Assembly: GCF_021532315.1 (NCBI RefSeq)
Contig: NZ_JAKGAO010000006.1
Coordinates: forward strand, 62,001 to 126,000
DNA from: Paenibacillus tarimensis
Lineage (GTDB): Bacteria > Bacillota > Bacilli > Paenibacillales > Paenibacillaceae
Direction: 5' to 3'
DNA: 64,000 nucleotides
Positions 44,134 to 53,626 of the stretch are shown here, one piece after another (the first letter of the stretch is position 1; every line of letters starts with the position of its first letter). Position numbers and translations under genes: made by a program. The notes under the pieces were generated by a model. It searched no databases. It saw only the letters and a list, made by a program, of their open reading frames with translations, and was not told the origin of the DNA.

Positions 44134-44973
44134 ATGAGAGAAACCACTCTATGGTTCCAACCGCTGCGGCATCTGTTCCTGATCGCGCTGTGCGGCTTAA
44201 TCGCCTTCCCGTTCTTCTGGATGATAACCAGCTCGCTCAAGACCAATGAAGAGATCTGGAGCGTGCCGCCCGTGCTGTGGCCGGACAAGCCGCTATGGGG
44301 AACCTTTCTGGAGGCATGGCAGGCAGCACCGTTCGGTCAATATCTGTTGAACAGCATCATGGTGGCAGCGGTTATTGTCCTGCTCCAGATGATCAATTCT
44401 GCCATGATGGCCTACGCCCTGACACATATGCATTTTCCGCTTCGCAAGGCGCTGTTCGCCATTATTATCGTTACCTATATGCTGCCTGCTTCGGCGACTT
44501 ACCTTCCCGCTTATGTGATCTTGTCGGAGCTGAACCTAATTGATACATACACGGGATTAATCATCTCCAATGCCGTCAGTGTGTTTGCGATCTTCCTGGT
44601 GAGACAAGCCTTCCTGCAGCTCCCGAAGGAGCTCGCAGAAGCCGCTAAGATTGACGGCGCGCCGCATTGGCGGATTCTGTGGACGATTATGGTGCCGCTG
44701 ACCCGCTCGACCTTTGTGGTCATGGGCCTGATCACCTTTATCGGTATGTATAACAACTATTTCTGGCCTTCGCTGATAACCAAGGACCCGGATCTTTATC
44801 TTGTCTCTGCCGGACTGCGAAGCTTCTTCGTAGAGGGAGGGGCATACGGGATGAATTGGCCGCTTATTATGGCGGGCAGCACGATAACGATATTACCGCT
44901 GCTGATCCTGTTCCTGTTTGCCCAGCGGCTGCTGATGAAGGGGGTGAGCCTCTCATTCGGTGTCAATAAGTAG
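44134..44973 (+). CDS. ABC transporter permease, UgpE/MalG type
   Basis: Partner permease of 279 residues with six helices and the EAA loop LAEAAKIDGAPHWRILW. ATG at 44134 matches the usual family start and has AGGAGAG upstream, 13 bp after the previous stop; the longer frame from 44047 overlaps the first permease and is rejected. Confidence 0.92.
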   Translation: MRETTLWFQPLRHLFLIALCGLIAFPFFWMITSSLKTNEEIWSVPPVLWPDKPLWGTFLEAWQAAPFGQYLLNSIMVAAVIVLLQMINSAMMAYALTHMHFPLRKALFAIIIVTYMLPASATYLPAYVILSELNLIDTYTGLIISNAVSVFAIFLVRQAFLQLPKELAEAAKIDGAPHWRILWTIMVPLTRSTFVVMGLITFIGMYNNYFWPSLITKDPDLYLVSAGLRSFFVEGGAYGMNWPLIMAGSTITILPLLILFLFAQRLLMKGVSLSFGVNK

Positions 44974-45074
44974 CGGCCGTTCAAGAGGTACAGCAATGCG
45001 TTCAAGAGAGCTGCAGTTTTTAAGCGCAATACCGGTAGATTAATAGCGAAAATAACGAAACAAGGGAGAGGAAT

Positions 45075-46439
45075 ATGCAAATGAATGGGGTACGCAAACC
45101 GCTCGTAATGATCATTATGCTATCCGCCATGCTGGTAACGGCTTGTTCATCTGGTACTAACGGTAACCAAGGCAGCGGGAATACGAATGGAGGCGGCGCT
45201 GTTAACACAGCAGGCGCCAACAGCGGAGAAGCAGCGAAGGAACCGGTGCACATTGAGTTCTGGTACGGGCTGGGCGGCAAGCTTGGCGAACAGATGGAGG
45301 CCACAATTAAGGCTTTTAACGAGTCGCAGGATGAAGTGGTTGTGAAGGGCGTCGTTCAAGGCAACTACACGGAGACCCAGCAGGCGCTGCAGGCGGCGAT
45401 CGCCTCGAAGAAAGTGCCTGCGGCAGCACTGATTCAGGAAAATTCCTGGGCTAGCAAAGGCTATTTTGCTCCGCTTGACGATTTCATCGCGGCTGATGCC
45501 GCATTTGACAAGGAAGACTTCATTCCGGCATTTCTGGAACAGGGTGTCGTGGAAGGCAAGCAGTATTTCCTGCCGCTGTACGGGACTACACAAGTGCTCT
45601 ACTACCGGAAGGACATGCTGGAGAAGGCAGGTCTGACACCCGATGCGCTGAACACGTGGGAGAGTCTGGCGGATGCTGCCAAAGCCATGACGGTGACAGA
45701 GAGCGGCAAGCCGTCCGTGTATGGCTGGATGCCTATGTGGGGCAGGGAAAATATGATTGACGCTGTATTAAGCCGCGGCGGCAAGATGGTTAGTGAGGAC
45801 GGCAAGACACTGCTTATTGACAGCCCGGAATGGATTGAAACATGGGAGCAGTTCCGCAAATGGATTCATGAAGATAAAATTATGGCCATCCATTCAGGAG
45901 GCCAAGGCTGGGAGTACTGGTATAAGACGATCGATGATGTGATCCAAGGCCGTGCGGCGGGCTATACCGGATCGAGCGGCGACCAGGGGGATCTCGACTT
46001 CTCAATCGTCGCCGCTCATCCGCAGCCGGGCTGGGAAGGTCATCCGGCGGCGCCGGTTGCTTCATCACTAACAGCTGCCGTACTGGCTGCCGCTCCTGCC
46101 GAGCAGCAGGAAGCAGCCTATAAGTGGCTGACCTTCTTCTCGAATACGTCCAACACAGCCAAGTGGTCGATTAATACGGGGTACATTGCTGTCCGTAAGT
46201 CTGCGCTTGAAGATCCTGAGTTCAAGGCATTTGCTGAACAAAATCCGCAGATCAGGGTGCCGCTGGAGCAAGCGCAAACCGCTTCAAGCCCTTATATTGA
46301 TCCTACTGGCGGCAAGATCAACGACGCATTAAAAATTGCAGCTGATAAGGTGCAAATCGAGAATGTTCCGGCCGAGAAGGCACTGAAGGAAGCGAAGGAA
46401 AAGGCGCAAAAAGAGCTTGATAAGGTTACAGGAGCGTAA
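45075..46439 (+). CDS. Extracellular solute-binding lipoprotein, UgpB-like
   Basis: A 454-residue binding protein with lipobox VTAC (Cys24) and a Gly/Asn-rich linker, then the family-1 body (IEFWYGLGGKLGEQMEATIK, FNESQDEVVVKG). The WYGLGG start and the overall length are like those of UgpB proteins that bind glycerol-3-phosphate or glycerophosphodiesters. Neighbouring phosphoesterase genes support such a ligand. The ligand pocket cannot be verified from sequence reading alone. Confidence 0.88.
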   Translation: MQMNGVRKPLVMIIMLSAMLVTACSSGTNGNQGSGNTNGGGAVNTAGANSGEAAKEPVHIEFWYGLGGKLGEQMEATIKAFNESQDEVVVKGVVQGNYTETQQALQAAIASKKVPAAALIQENSWASKGYFAPLDDFIAADAAFDKEDFIPAFLEQGVVEGKQYFLPLYGTTQVLYYRKDMLEKAGLTPDALNTWESLADAAKAMTVTESGKPSVYGWMPMWGRENMIDAVLSRGGKMVSEDGKTLLIDSPEWIETWEQFRKWIHEDKIMAIHSGGQGWEYWYKTIDDVIQGRAAGYTGSSGDQGDLDFSIVAAHPQPGWEGHPAAPVASSLTAAVLAAAPAEQQEAAYKWLTFFSNTSNTAKWSINTGYIAVRKSALEDPEFKAFAEQNPQIRVPLEQAQTASSPYIDPTGGKINDALKIAADKVQIENVPAEKALKEAKEKAQKELDKVTGA

Positions 46440-46442
46440 CTG

Positions 46443-48029
46443 ATGAGTATGCAGACCAACTTAATTAAGGCTTCAGTTCGGGAAGAGCTGGTTCTTCCCG
46501 AACCCAAAGCCGTATTTTATCCCTTTGAGGTAAATGATGATGCGCAGTGGCTTCAGTTAGAGGTGCGCTATGAGCACGCGCTATGGCTGCAGATACTGGT
46601 GCGAGATCCGCATGGACGGGTAAGGATGCAGGTCATCGGCAAGAAACGGTCAGCTCGTGTTGCGCTTGGTCTGAAGCCGGAGCACTGCTCCATCGGTTCG
46701 GTGCCGGGACCGCTTACCGCAGGCTCGTGGCAGGTGGAGCTGGTGTCCTACTCCAGGGACGGCAGACTCATGATCGAGCTGGACTGGTTGTATGGCCCCG
46801 GCGAACCCCCCTTGTCAACAGAGCCTATGCTGGATGGGACTCTGTGGATGGCAGCCGGGGAAGCTGGCACGCTCGATGAGCCGGAGACCCTATACGCTTG
46901 GCAGCAGGTTTCAGATGAGGGCGCGAGGTTCTACAAGGGAGACTTTCATATGCATACGCTGCTGTCCGACGGTAAACAGACGCCGGGACAGCTGCATGAT
47001 CTGGCTGCCTCCCGGGGGCTTGATTATATTGTAGTAACCGAGCATAATGCAGTGCATGCGGCCTGGCCGCATGGTAAGGAGCTGCTCGTCGTGCCGGGAG
47101 TAGAGGTGACGGCCTTTCACGGACATTGCAATCTCCTCGGACTGCGCCGCAGCATTGAACTGTATGACCCGGAATCGGGAGCGCTGACTCTGGAGGATGA
47201 CAGCGGGATGATGGCTATCCTGGAGGAAGCTCGCAGTCAGGGAGCGGTATGCAGCTTGAACCATCCATTCCTGGTGCCCTGGCACTGGCAGTTTGAGGAC
47301 ACAAGGATGGCGCTGTTTGATGCCATTGAAATCTGGAATGATCCGACATATGATGGTAATGCGGAAGCGGCAGAGAAGGCCCTGGCAGCCTGGGATCAAT
47401 GCTGGGCGCACGGTATCCGGCTGGCGGGCATAGGGGGAAGCGATACCCATATGCTGCCGGATGAGAGCTATACGGAAGGCGGTCCTCCGTCTATTGTGGG
47501 CGACCCGGCGACATTGGTCTGGTGTAACGGGCTTAGCCCCATGAAGCTGCTGGATGGCGTACGCCGCCGCCGCTGCTATGTCACAAGAGGAGTCCGCCTG
47601 CAGCTGGATATCCGCAGCGGCGGGGTTTCGTACCTGCCTGGCGATGAGCTTCAAGGGGCTGCCGATCGTAATGAACGGTATATAACATTGGATTATATCG
47701 TCCGCACCGCACAGGAAGACAGTCCGCTTATCGCGGTATGGATCGAGAACGGCCAAGAGACAGGGCGGCAGCACCTGGCAGCCTGTGATGCACTTGAGGC
47801 GCAATGGGAACAGCCCGACAGGACCGGTGTAGCGGGGGTGGCGGTACAGGGAAGCTTGCAGGAAGCCAGGTTCACATGCAGCTGGCCGCAGGGTGAATAC
47901 CGCTGGCTGCGCATGGAGCTTCGCCGTCCGGATGGCGAGCTGGTCGCTTTTGTTAACCCGGTTTTCGCCTGGCCGAATACAGCTGATCCGGCGGTAACCT
48001 GGGGAAGGATACGGAAAGGGATTGCATAA
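46443..48029 (+). CDS. CehA/McbA-type PHP-domain metallohydrolase
   Basis: A 528-residue protein. Residues 1-150 are a beta-rich extension; the PHP domain follows with metal ligands in DFHMHTLLSDG, VVTEHN, PGVEVT, LNHPF and GGSDTH. CehA-type PHP proteins hydrolyse phosphodiesters or carbamates. No signal peptide is present, so it acts in the cytosol on imported material. It starts 3 bp after the binding-protein gene, behind AGGAG. Confidence 0.87.
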   Translation: MSMQTNLIKASVREELVLPEPKAVFYPFEVNDDAQWLQLEVRYEHALWLQILVRDPHGRVRMQVIGKKRSARVALGLKPEHCSIGSVPGPLTAGSWQVELVSYSRDGRLMIELDWLYGPGEPPLSTEPMLDGTLWMAAGEAGTLDEPETLYAWQQVSDEGARFYKGDFHMHTLLSDGKQTPGQLHDLAASRGLDYIVVTEHNAVHAAWPHGKELLVVPGVEVTAFHGHCNLLGLRRSIELYDPESGALTLEDDSGMMAILEEARSQGAVCSLNHPFLVPWHWQFEDTRMALFDAIEIWNDPTYDGNAEAAEKALAAWDQCWAHGIRLAGIGGSDTHMLPDESYTEGGPPSIVGDPATLVWCNGLSPMKLLDGVRRRRCYVTRGVRLQLDIRSGGVSYLPGDELQGAADRNERYITLDYIVRTAQEDSPLIAVWIENGQETGRQHLAACDALEAQWEQPDRTGVAGVAVQGSLQEARFTCSWPQGEYRWLRMELRRPDGELVAFVNPVFAWPNTADPAVTWGRIRKGIA

Positions 48030-48031
48030 TA

Positions 48032-48778
48032 ATGGTGAACTTAAATAGCGGATCGGCCAGCTGGCCGGTCCGCGGCATTATTTTTGACAAGGATGGAACC
48101 CTGCTGGACTTTCAGTATATGTGGGGCAGGTGGACCCTAATACTGCTGGAGAAACTCAAGGCCTGCGGAGGGACGCCGGATTGGCATGCTGCATTAGGCA
48201 TAACGGTTACCGGGGATACCGTAGTCCATGATCCGGATGGGCCGCTGGCTATGGCCTCCAATGAGCAGACAATCGCCATTCTCGCCTGGCATCTGTACCG
48301 TGGGGGCTTACCGTGGAATCGGGCGTTGAGCTATGTGTCGGAGGCGGTAATGGAGACAAACCGGGAACTGGAGGAGCTGCGGCCCGTTCAGCCGATGCCG
48401 GGTCTGCTGCTCTTTCTCGAACGCTGTAAGGCAGCAGGCGTCAAGATGGCAGTCGCCACCTCTGACGATACGGCCATGGCCGAGCAGCATCTCGGATGGC
48501 TTGGGATTCGGCATTACTTTGAAGCGGTGATAGGCGCTGACCGGGTTAAGCGGGGCAAGCCGCATCCCGATATGGCGGTGCTGGCTTGCCTGGAGCTGGG
48601 ATTGCAGCCGGAGGAAACGGTCATGATCGGGGACACAAAGGCTGATATCCAGATGGCTGCCGAGGCAGGGATGCAGGCGGGAATTATGATCGGCGGAGCT
48701 GACAGCGGCAGAGCGGATGCACACATACTGTCCTATGACTCGCTCCAGATCAGCGGAGGGGGCCAAGAGAATGGATGA
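48032..48778 (+). CDS. HAD-superfamily phosphatase, phosphoglycolate-phosphatase-like
   Basis: A 248-residue HAD hydrolase with the nucleophile motif FDKDGTLLDF, motif II VATSDD, motif III Lys in KRGKPHPD and motif IV MIGDTKADI, plus a helical cap. It starts 2 bp after the PHP gene. In this operon it would most simply remove phosphate from the product of the PHP enzyme. The substrate is not predictable from sequence. Confidence 0.9.
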   Translation: MVNLNSGSASWPVRGIIFDKDGTLLDFQYMWGRWTLILLEKLKACGGTPDWHAALGITVTGDTVVHDPDGPLAMASNEQTIAILAWHLYRGGLPWNRALSYVSEAVMETNRELEELRPVQPMPGLLLFLERCKAAGVKMAVATSDDTAMAEQHLGWLGIRHYFEAVIGADRVKRGKPHPDMAVLACLELGLQPEETVMIGDTKADIQMAAEAGMQAGIMIGGADSGRADAHILSYDSLQISGGGQENG

Positions 48779-49166
48779 GGCGGTTATGAAAGGCTGGCTG
48801 CTTCTGCTCGCTGCCATCGTGCTCGAGCTATCGGGTACCGTAGCCTTAAAATATTCGGACGGCTTCAGCCGGCTGCTTCCTTCCATTCTGATGTTCGTCT
48901 TATATTTGCTGAGCTTCAGCGCCTTGAATCTTGCAGTCAAGACAATTGACGTAAGTATAGCTTATGCAGTGTGGTCAGGTCTTGGGACGCTATTGATCAG
49001 CATTGTCGGCTTCATGTGGTTTCAAGAGCATGTGACACCGTTCAAGATTCTGTCAATTGCCATCATCATAGTTGGCGTGATCTGCTTGAACCTGGCGAAT
49101 TCCACCGCTTCCAAAACAATGGAAACGGTGGATGTTGGCCAGGATCAACAGGCTGAAACTAAATAA
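48771..49166 (+). CDS. Small multidrug resistance (SMR) family exporter
   Basis: A 131-residue protein with four membrane helices. Helix 1 carries the conserved membrane-embedded Glu (IVLELSGTVALK), and the helix 3 region has AYAVWSGLGTLLI, both hallmarks of the EmrE/QacC family, which exports quaternary ammonium compounds with proton exchange. ATG at 48771 overlaps the HAD gene stop and has GGAGGGGG upstream; 48786 is an alternative. A Thr/Gln-rich tail follows helix 4. Confidence 0.9.
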   Translation: MDEAVMKGWLLLLAAIVLELSGTVALKYSDGFSRLLPSILMFVLYLLSFSALNLAVKTIDVSIAYAVWSGLGTLLISIVGFMWFQEHVTPFKILSIAIIIVGVICLNLANSTASKTMETVDVGQDQQAETK

Positions 49167-49175
49167 GAGCAGCCG

Positions 49176-49562
49176 CTAGGTGCTTTGACCATACAGCTCA
49201 AGCGGCAATCCGTCCGGATCTTTAAAGAAGGTATACTTCCTGCCGGTTACCGGATCAATTCGGACGGGCTCCACTTCTATTCCCTTGCCCTGAAGCCAGA
49301 GAACGGCGGCATCAACGTCTTCCACGCCAAATGCAAGATGCCGGAGTCCTGCGGCCTCCGGCGCGTTCGTGCGTGCGGGCGGGTTCGGGAACGAGAACAG
49401 CTCAATCTGGCTCTCTCCAATCTGCAGATCCAGCTTGTACGAATTCCGCTCAGCCCGGTATGATTCATGTATGACGGGCAGCTCGAGCAGCTCCACATAA
49501 AAATGCCTGGAACGTTCATAATTACTGCAGATAATGGCCGTATGGTGAATATGATTCAGCAT
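49176..49562 (-). CDS. VOC-family protein, GloA2/YaeR-like
   Basis: A 128-residue vicinal-oxygen-chelate protein beginning MLNHIHHTAIICSNYERS. GLRHLAFGVEDVDAAV, YTFFKDPDGLPLELYGQ and the metal ligands (His, Glu) align with YaeR of E. coli. The role of that subgroup is undefined, although related enzymes detoxify aldehydes or drugs. ATG at 49562 is preferred because GAAGGAG lies 10 bp upstream and the family starts there. It is convergent with the SMR gene, 9 bp apart. Confidence 0.9.
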   Translation of the reverse strand: MLNHIHHTAIICSNYERSRHFYVELLELPVIHESYRAERNSYKLDLQIGESQIELFSFPNPPARTNAPEAAGLRHLAFGVEDVDAAVLWLQGKGIEVEPVRIDPVTGRKYTFFKDPDGLPLELYGQST

Positions 49563-49801
49563 CTTTATCCACTCCTTCTCAACCTTCAGATAGGTATCAG
49601 TCCTCAGATTACAGATTACACTTTCCCGCTGATTGTAGCAAAGTCTCCTGAGCATTGAACTAAATAAGAACCACAGGTTTAATCATATGCCGTCTCTGCC
49701 ATTTCTTTGCTGTCTTCAATTATTCTGCTGTGGTATATTCAGGAAGGTAGGTCTACAGGCCTAGATACATAGCAAATTCTACAGCAGGAGGCAGGACAGA
49801 T

Positions 49802-51322
49802 ATGGAAAGCAGAGGTTGGCTTTACGGAATTCTAGTAACGGTGCTTGCATTTCTATTTGGTTACTCCGCGCCGGCTTATGGCGCGGCAGGCGCCGCAAGC
49901 GGCTGGAGTGCAGTGGATAATCCGGAGTATGCAAGCACAGGACATGCTGTCGCTCAAACATCGGATGGCGGATGGGTGATGGCAGGCAGCAAAGATAGAG
50001 TTATGCACGTCAAGAAGGTTGACGGGAAGGGCCGTGTCGAGTGGGAACAGTACTTATATAACGGGCTTGCAGGCTTCTCCATAATGGAGACGGAAGACGG
50101 GGGTTTTCTGGCGGCGGGTCAGACTCGTTTTCTATCAGATGAAGAAGGCGTACAGGCCTATATGGTCAAATTGGATCAAGAAGGCATGATGGAATGGGAG
50201 CAGATGTATGGCGGCAAAGGCTTTGACAAGATCAGCTCGGTAGTTGAAGTTCCGGAAGGCTATCTGCTCGATGGTACATTGATGAATGAGAATAAGAGGA
50301 TTCTGCTGGTCACAGACAAGGAAGGGACTGTACTGAAACAGCTGGATTTGTCTCCCTATTTCAAGAAGAGTGAAGGCTATAGTCCAGCCGTTATCAAGAC
50401 GGAGGATGGCGGTTTTATTGTTACCGGCGGTAATGACAAGCTGCTGTCCGGTAACGGAATCATCTACGGCACGCGGATTGTAAAGCTGAATGCGGACTAT
50501 ACCAAGCAGTGGGCCAAGGATTTGAAGGGCAGCATTCTGGATGGTGCAGCAGCGGGCAATGGCGACGTTCTTCTGTCCATGCGGGGCACCCAGGGCTCTC
50601 TATTGGTTTACCGTCTGGACGCTCAGAAGGGCACGATATACTGGGAGAAGGGTTTTTCATCTCCTAAACCAAAATCCTATTATAAAATAAATGGCTATAA
50701 GATTATTTCGACACTGGACGGGGGCGCCTTGGTTGCGGGTGATCTTAGCGGCTCAAGCACACAGATTGCTTATATGCTGAAGCTTAGCGCTGCAGGCGCC
50801 AAGGAATGGGAGCAGACCTTCTACTCGAATAACTCCTGGTTCACAGGAGCTGCCGCTGCTGATGGAAGGGGCGAATACCTGCTCACAGGGCATACTTATC
50901 CGCTAGGAACGGATAAACCGAAATCATTCATGCTGCAGGTAATGACAGGAGAGCTTCCGCCTGTACAGGTATGGCTGGACGAGCAGAAGCTAGAGCTCTC
51001 GCAGGATCCGTTAGTTATCTCGAACACGACCATGCTTCCGGTGCGGGATATTTTTGAAGCGCTTGGCGCGTCGGTTACGTACCAGTCTTCTACGAAGACC
51101 ATCCGGGCAGTCAAGGGTGAACGGACAGTGACCATGTCGCTTGGAAGCAAGCAGGCCACTATCGAGACCGGGCAGCAGATAGAGAAGGTTGCGTTGACAG
51201 TGCCTGCGCAGGCTATACGCGGTGTGACTGTAGTACCGCTTCGTTTTGTCGGTGAAGCATTCGGCAATGAAATCCGCTGGAACGGGAAAACAAGAATTGC
51301 GACAATTGTGACTGGGGCTTAA
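49802..51322 (+). CDS. Secreted protein with beta-propeller-like repeats and C-terminal stalk domain
   Basis: A 506-residue protein with a signal peptide (cleavage near AYGAA, residue 28), repeats of the form TxDGGFxxAG (SDGGWVMAG, EDGGFLAAG, EDGGFIVTG, LDGGALVAG) that suggest a beta-propeller, and a C-terminal stalk domain of about 110 residues (copper amine oxidase N-terminal-like: LPVRDIFEALGASVTY, VVPLRFVGEAFG). Such proteins are abundant in Paenibacillus and lie at the cell surface; the role is unknown. AGGAGG precedes the ATG. Confidence 0.85.
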   Translation: MESRGWLYGILVTVLAFLFGYSAPAYGAAGAASGWSAVDNPEYASTGHAVAQTSDGGWVMAGSKDRVMHVKKVDGKGRVEWEQYLYNGLAGFSIMETEDGGFLAAGQTRFLSDEEGVQAYMVKLDQEGMMEWEQMYGGKGFDKISSVVEVPEGYLLDGTLMNENKRILLVTDKEGTVLKQLDLSPYFKKSEGYSPAVIKTEDGGFIVTGGNDKLLSGNGIIYGTRIVKLNADYTKQWAKDLKGSILDGAAAGNGDVLLSMRGTQGSLLVYRLDAQKGTIYWEKGFSSPKPKSYYKINGYKIISTLDGGALVAGDLSGSSTQIAYMLKLSAAGAKEWEQTFYSNNSWFTGAAAADGRGEYLLTGHTYPLGTDKPKSFMLQVMTGELPPVQVWLDEQKLELSQDPLVISNTTMLPVRDIFEALGASVTYQSSTKTIRAVKGERTVTMSLGSKQATIETGQQIEKVALTVPAQAIRGVTVVPLRFVGEAFGNEIRWNGKTRIATIVTGA

Positions 51323-51356
51323 CATATCAGAGCTATTCTTATTCACAGATCGAAGG

Positions 51357-51392
51357 TACGGCTGGACTATGGGTCCGGCCGTCCTTTTTTTT
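51357..51392 (+). terminator. Terminator after the stalk-domain gene
   Basis: ACGGCTGGAC (51358-51367) pairs with GTCCGGCCGT (51373-51382) with one wobble; CC and eight T follow. Confidence 0.9.
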
Positions 51393-51434
51393 GATAGCGG
51401 GAGCTGTAAGGAAGAGCTTATCTGACTATTCGAA

Positions 51435-51463
51435 TGAAACGGAAACTGTAGAATTGTCGTATT
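51435..51463 (+). promoter_or_regulatory. Sigma-W-type promoter of nfeD-floT
   Basis: TGAAAC (51435-51440), a 17-bp spacer and CGTATT (51458-51463) match the sigma-W pattern TGAAAC-N16/17-CGTATA nearly perfectly. In B. subtilis the orthologous yuaF-floT operon is a sigma-W target. It lies 40 bp upstream of the start. Confidence 0.85.
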
Positions 51464-51502
51464 ACTGTTTATATCTGGATATTATTTGGGAGGGGGGAAG
51501 GA

Positions 51503-52039
51503 ATGGAGACCTTGTTTTGGGCCTGCTTTTCCGGTGGTGTCCTGTACGCGCTTGTAGCGGTACTACTGGGAGACCTTGTCGGGCAGGCGTTCGATGGAAT
51601 GCTGGATTTCTTGTCACTGGACGGCATAGACTGGCTGCAGCCGATGATACTTGTGGGCGGACTCACGGTATTTGGCGGTGCAGGTATTGTCCTGCAGGAA
51701 TACTCGACCTTAGGTCAAAGCCTTGTTCTTGGCTTGTCTGCACTGATAGCAATCGCGGCCAGCATCGGTGTGTATTTCCTGTATGTCCGTCCAATGAAGA
51801 ACAGCGAGAACACCAGTGGATTCTCACTTCAGGAGCTGTCGGGTAAGCTAGGCGAGGTTTGGGTTCCGATCCCCTCCACAGGTTATGGAGAAGTTGTTGT
51901 CAAGGTCGGGCCAGCTGGGGTAACAAGCCAGATTGCGGCCAGCTATGACGGCCAGCCGATTGCCGAAGGCAGCAAGGTAGTGGTTGTAGAGGTGAAGGAA
52001 GGCACTCTGTATGTGGCGGCTGTTGATTTAGGAGAATGA
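51503..52039 (+). CDS. yuaF: NfeD-like membrane protein (YuaF type)
   Basis: A 178-residue protein with three to four helices in its N-terminal half and a soluble C-terminal OB-fold (GEVWVPIPSTGYGEVVVKV). Length and gene order match B. subtilis YuaF, encoded directly before flotillin FloT and co-localised with it in membrane microdomains. GGGAGGGGGG precedes the ATG; the stop is 19 bp from the floT start. It is transcribed from the sigma-W promoter upstream. Confidence 0.9.
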   Translation: METLFWACFSGGVLYALVAVLLGDLVGQAFDGMLDFLSLDGIDWLQPMILVGGLTVFGGAGIVLQEYSTLGQSLVLGLSALIAIAASIGVYFLYVRPMKNSENTSGFSLQELSGKLGEVWVPIPSTGYGEVVVKVGPAGVTSQIAASYDGQPIAEGSKVVVVEVKEGTLYVAAVDLGE

Positions 52040-52058
52040 AGAAGAGGGAGGAATTGTT

Positions 52059-53591
52059 ATGCCAGAGTTTATGGTTGTCCCCGTTATCGTAATCGGTGTT
52101 ATCGTGCTGCTTGGCCTGGCATTCTGGGCGCGCTACAAGACAGTCAGCCCGGATGAAGCAATGATTATTACCGGTTCATTTTTGGGCACGCGCAACGCGC
52201 TGGTAGACGAAACAGGACGCAGGATCAAGATTGTCAGAGGCGGCGGCGCATTTATTCTTCCTATCTTTCAGAAGGCGGAGTTCTTGTCGCTGTTATCCCA
52301 TAAGCTTGATGTATCAACGCCGGAGGTCTATACGGAGCAAGGCGTTCCGGTGCTTGCTGACGGTGTGGCGATTATTAAAATCGGCGGGTCGGTCGAAGAT
52401 GTGGCAACAGCGGCCGAGCAGTTCATGGGCAAGCCGATTGAAGCCCTCAAGGGTGAGGCCCAAGAGGTTCTGGAGGGGCATCTCAGGGCTATACTGGGCT
52501 CTATGACAGTGGAGGAAGTGTACCGCAACCGCGATAAGTTTGCGCAGGAGGTACAGGGAGTCGCGGCAAAGGACCTGAAGAAGATGGGGCTGCAGATCGT
52601 ATCCTTCACGATCAAGGATGTTCGTGACAAGCACGGTTATCTTGAAGCGCTTGGCAAACCGCGGATCGCGGTCGTGAAGAGGGATGCGGATATTGCAGAG
52701 GCCGAAGCGATCCGGGATGCGCGTATCCAGAAGGCGAGAGCCGAGGAGGAGGGTCAAAAGGCCGAGCTGCTTCGTGATACGAACATAGCCGAAGCAACGA
52801 AGGAGAAGGAGCTCAAGGTGGCATCCTTCAAGAAAGATCAGGATATGGCGAAGGCCGAAGCGGATCAGGCGTATTCGATCCAGGAAGCGCGGGCGAAGCA
52901 AAGTGTGGTTGAGGAGCAGATGAAGGTAGAGCTCGTCCGCAAGGAGCGGGAGATTGACCTGGAAGGGAAGGAAATTTTGCGCCGTGAGAAGCAGTATGAC
53001 GCAGAAGTGAAGAAGAAGGCGGATGCCGACCGGTATGCAGTCGTTCAGGCTGCGGAGGCGGATAAGGAGAAGCGACTAAGAGAGGCCGATGCGCTGCAAT
53101 ACCGCATCGAAGCAGAGGCGAAAGCACAGGCGGAGCAGAAGCGCCTGGAAGGCTTGGCCACAGCAGACGCCGAGCGGGCCAAGGGTACGGCAGAAGCCGA
53201 GGTCATCCGGCTGCGCGGTCTGGCCGAAGCCGAAGCGAAGGAGAAGCTGGCTGAAGCATTCGAGAAGTTTGGCGAGGCGGCGGTGCTTGATATCATTGTG
53301 AAGATGCTGCCTGAGCTGGCAGGCAAGGTAGCAGAACCGATGAAGGGCATTGGCAAGCTTACGGTTGTAGATACGGGTCATGGTGAAGGTGCAGCCCGAG
53401 TCAGCAATTATGTAACTTCCCTGATGGCAACCGCGCCGGAGATGCTGAAGAACGTATCAGGGATTGATGTGGAAGGAATGATCAAAGGGCTGACGGCAGG
53501 CAAGCAGACACCAGGTGTCCGTGAAGGAACTCCGTCACGCCCCGGCAGGCAGACCGTGCAGGAAGTGAGCGCTGCAGCGGAAGGAAATTGA
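52059..53591 (+). CDS. floT: Flotillin FloT (SPFH/band 7 family)
   Basis: A 510-residue flotillin with an N-terminal hydrophobic hairpin (FMVVPVIVIGVIVLLGLAF), an SPFH domain (about residues 35-210), a long coiled-coil rich in EA and AEA repeats (about 210-400), and a Gly/Ala C-terminal segment. It scaffolds membrane microdomains for secretion, signalling and membrane fluidity in stress. Its start is 19 bp after the NfeD gene, behind GGGAGG. A terminator follows. Confidence 0.95.
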   Translation: MPEFMVVPVIVIGVIVLLGLAFWARYKTVSPDEAMIITGSFLGTRNALVDETGRRIKIVRGGGAFILPIFQKAEFLSLLSHKLDVSTPEVYTEQGVPVLADGVAIIKIGGSVEDVATAAEQFMGKPIEALKGEAQEVLEGHLRAILGSMTVEEVYRNRDKFAQEVQGVAAKDLKKMGLQIVSFTIKDVRDKHGYLEALGKPRIAVVKRDADIAEAEAIRDARIQKARAEEEGQKAELLRDTNIAEATKEKELKVASFKKDQDMAKAEADQAYSIQEARAKQSVVEEQMKVELVRKEREIDLEGKEILRREKQYDAEVKKKADADRYAVVQAAEADKEKRLREADALQYRIEAEAKAQAEQKRLEGLATADAERAKGTAEAEVIRLRGLAEAEAKEKLAEAFEKFGEAAVLDIIVKMLPELAGKVAEPMKGIGKLTVVDTGHGEGAARVSNYVTSLMATAPEMLKNVSGIDVEGMIKGLTAGKQTPGVREGTPSRPGRQTVQEVSAAAEGN

Positions 53592-53626
53592 ATACCCGGA
53601 AGTAACAAGGCTTATCTAAACTGAAG

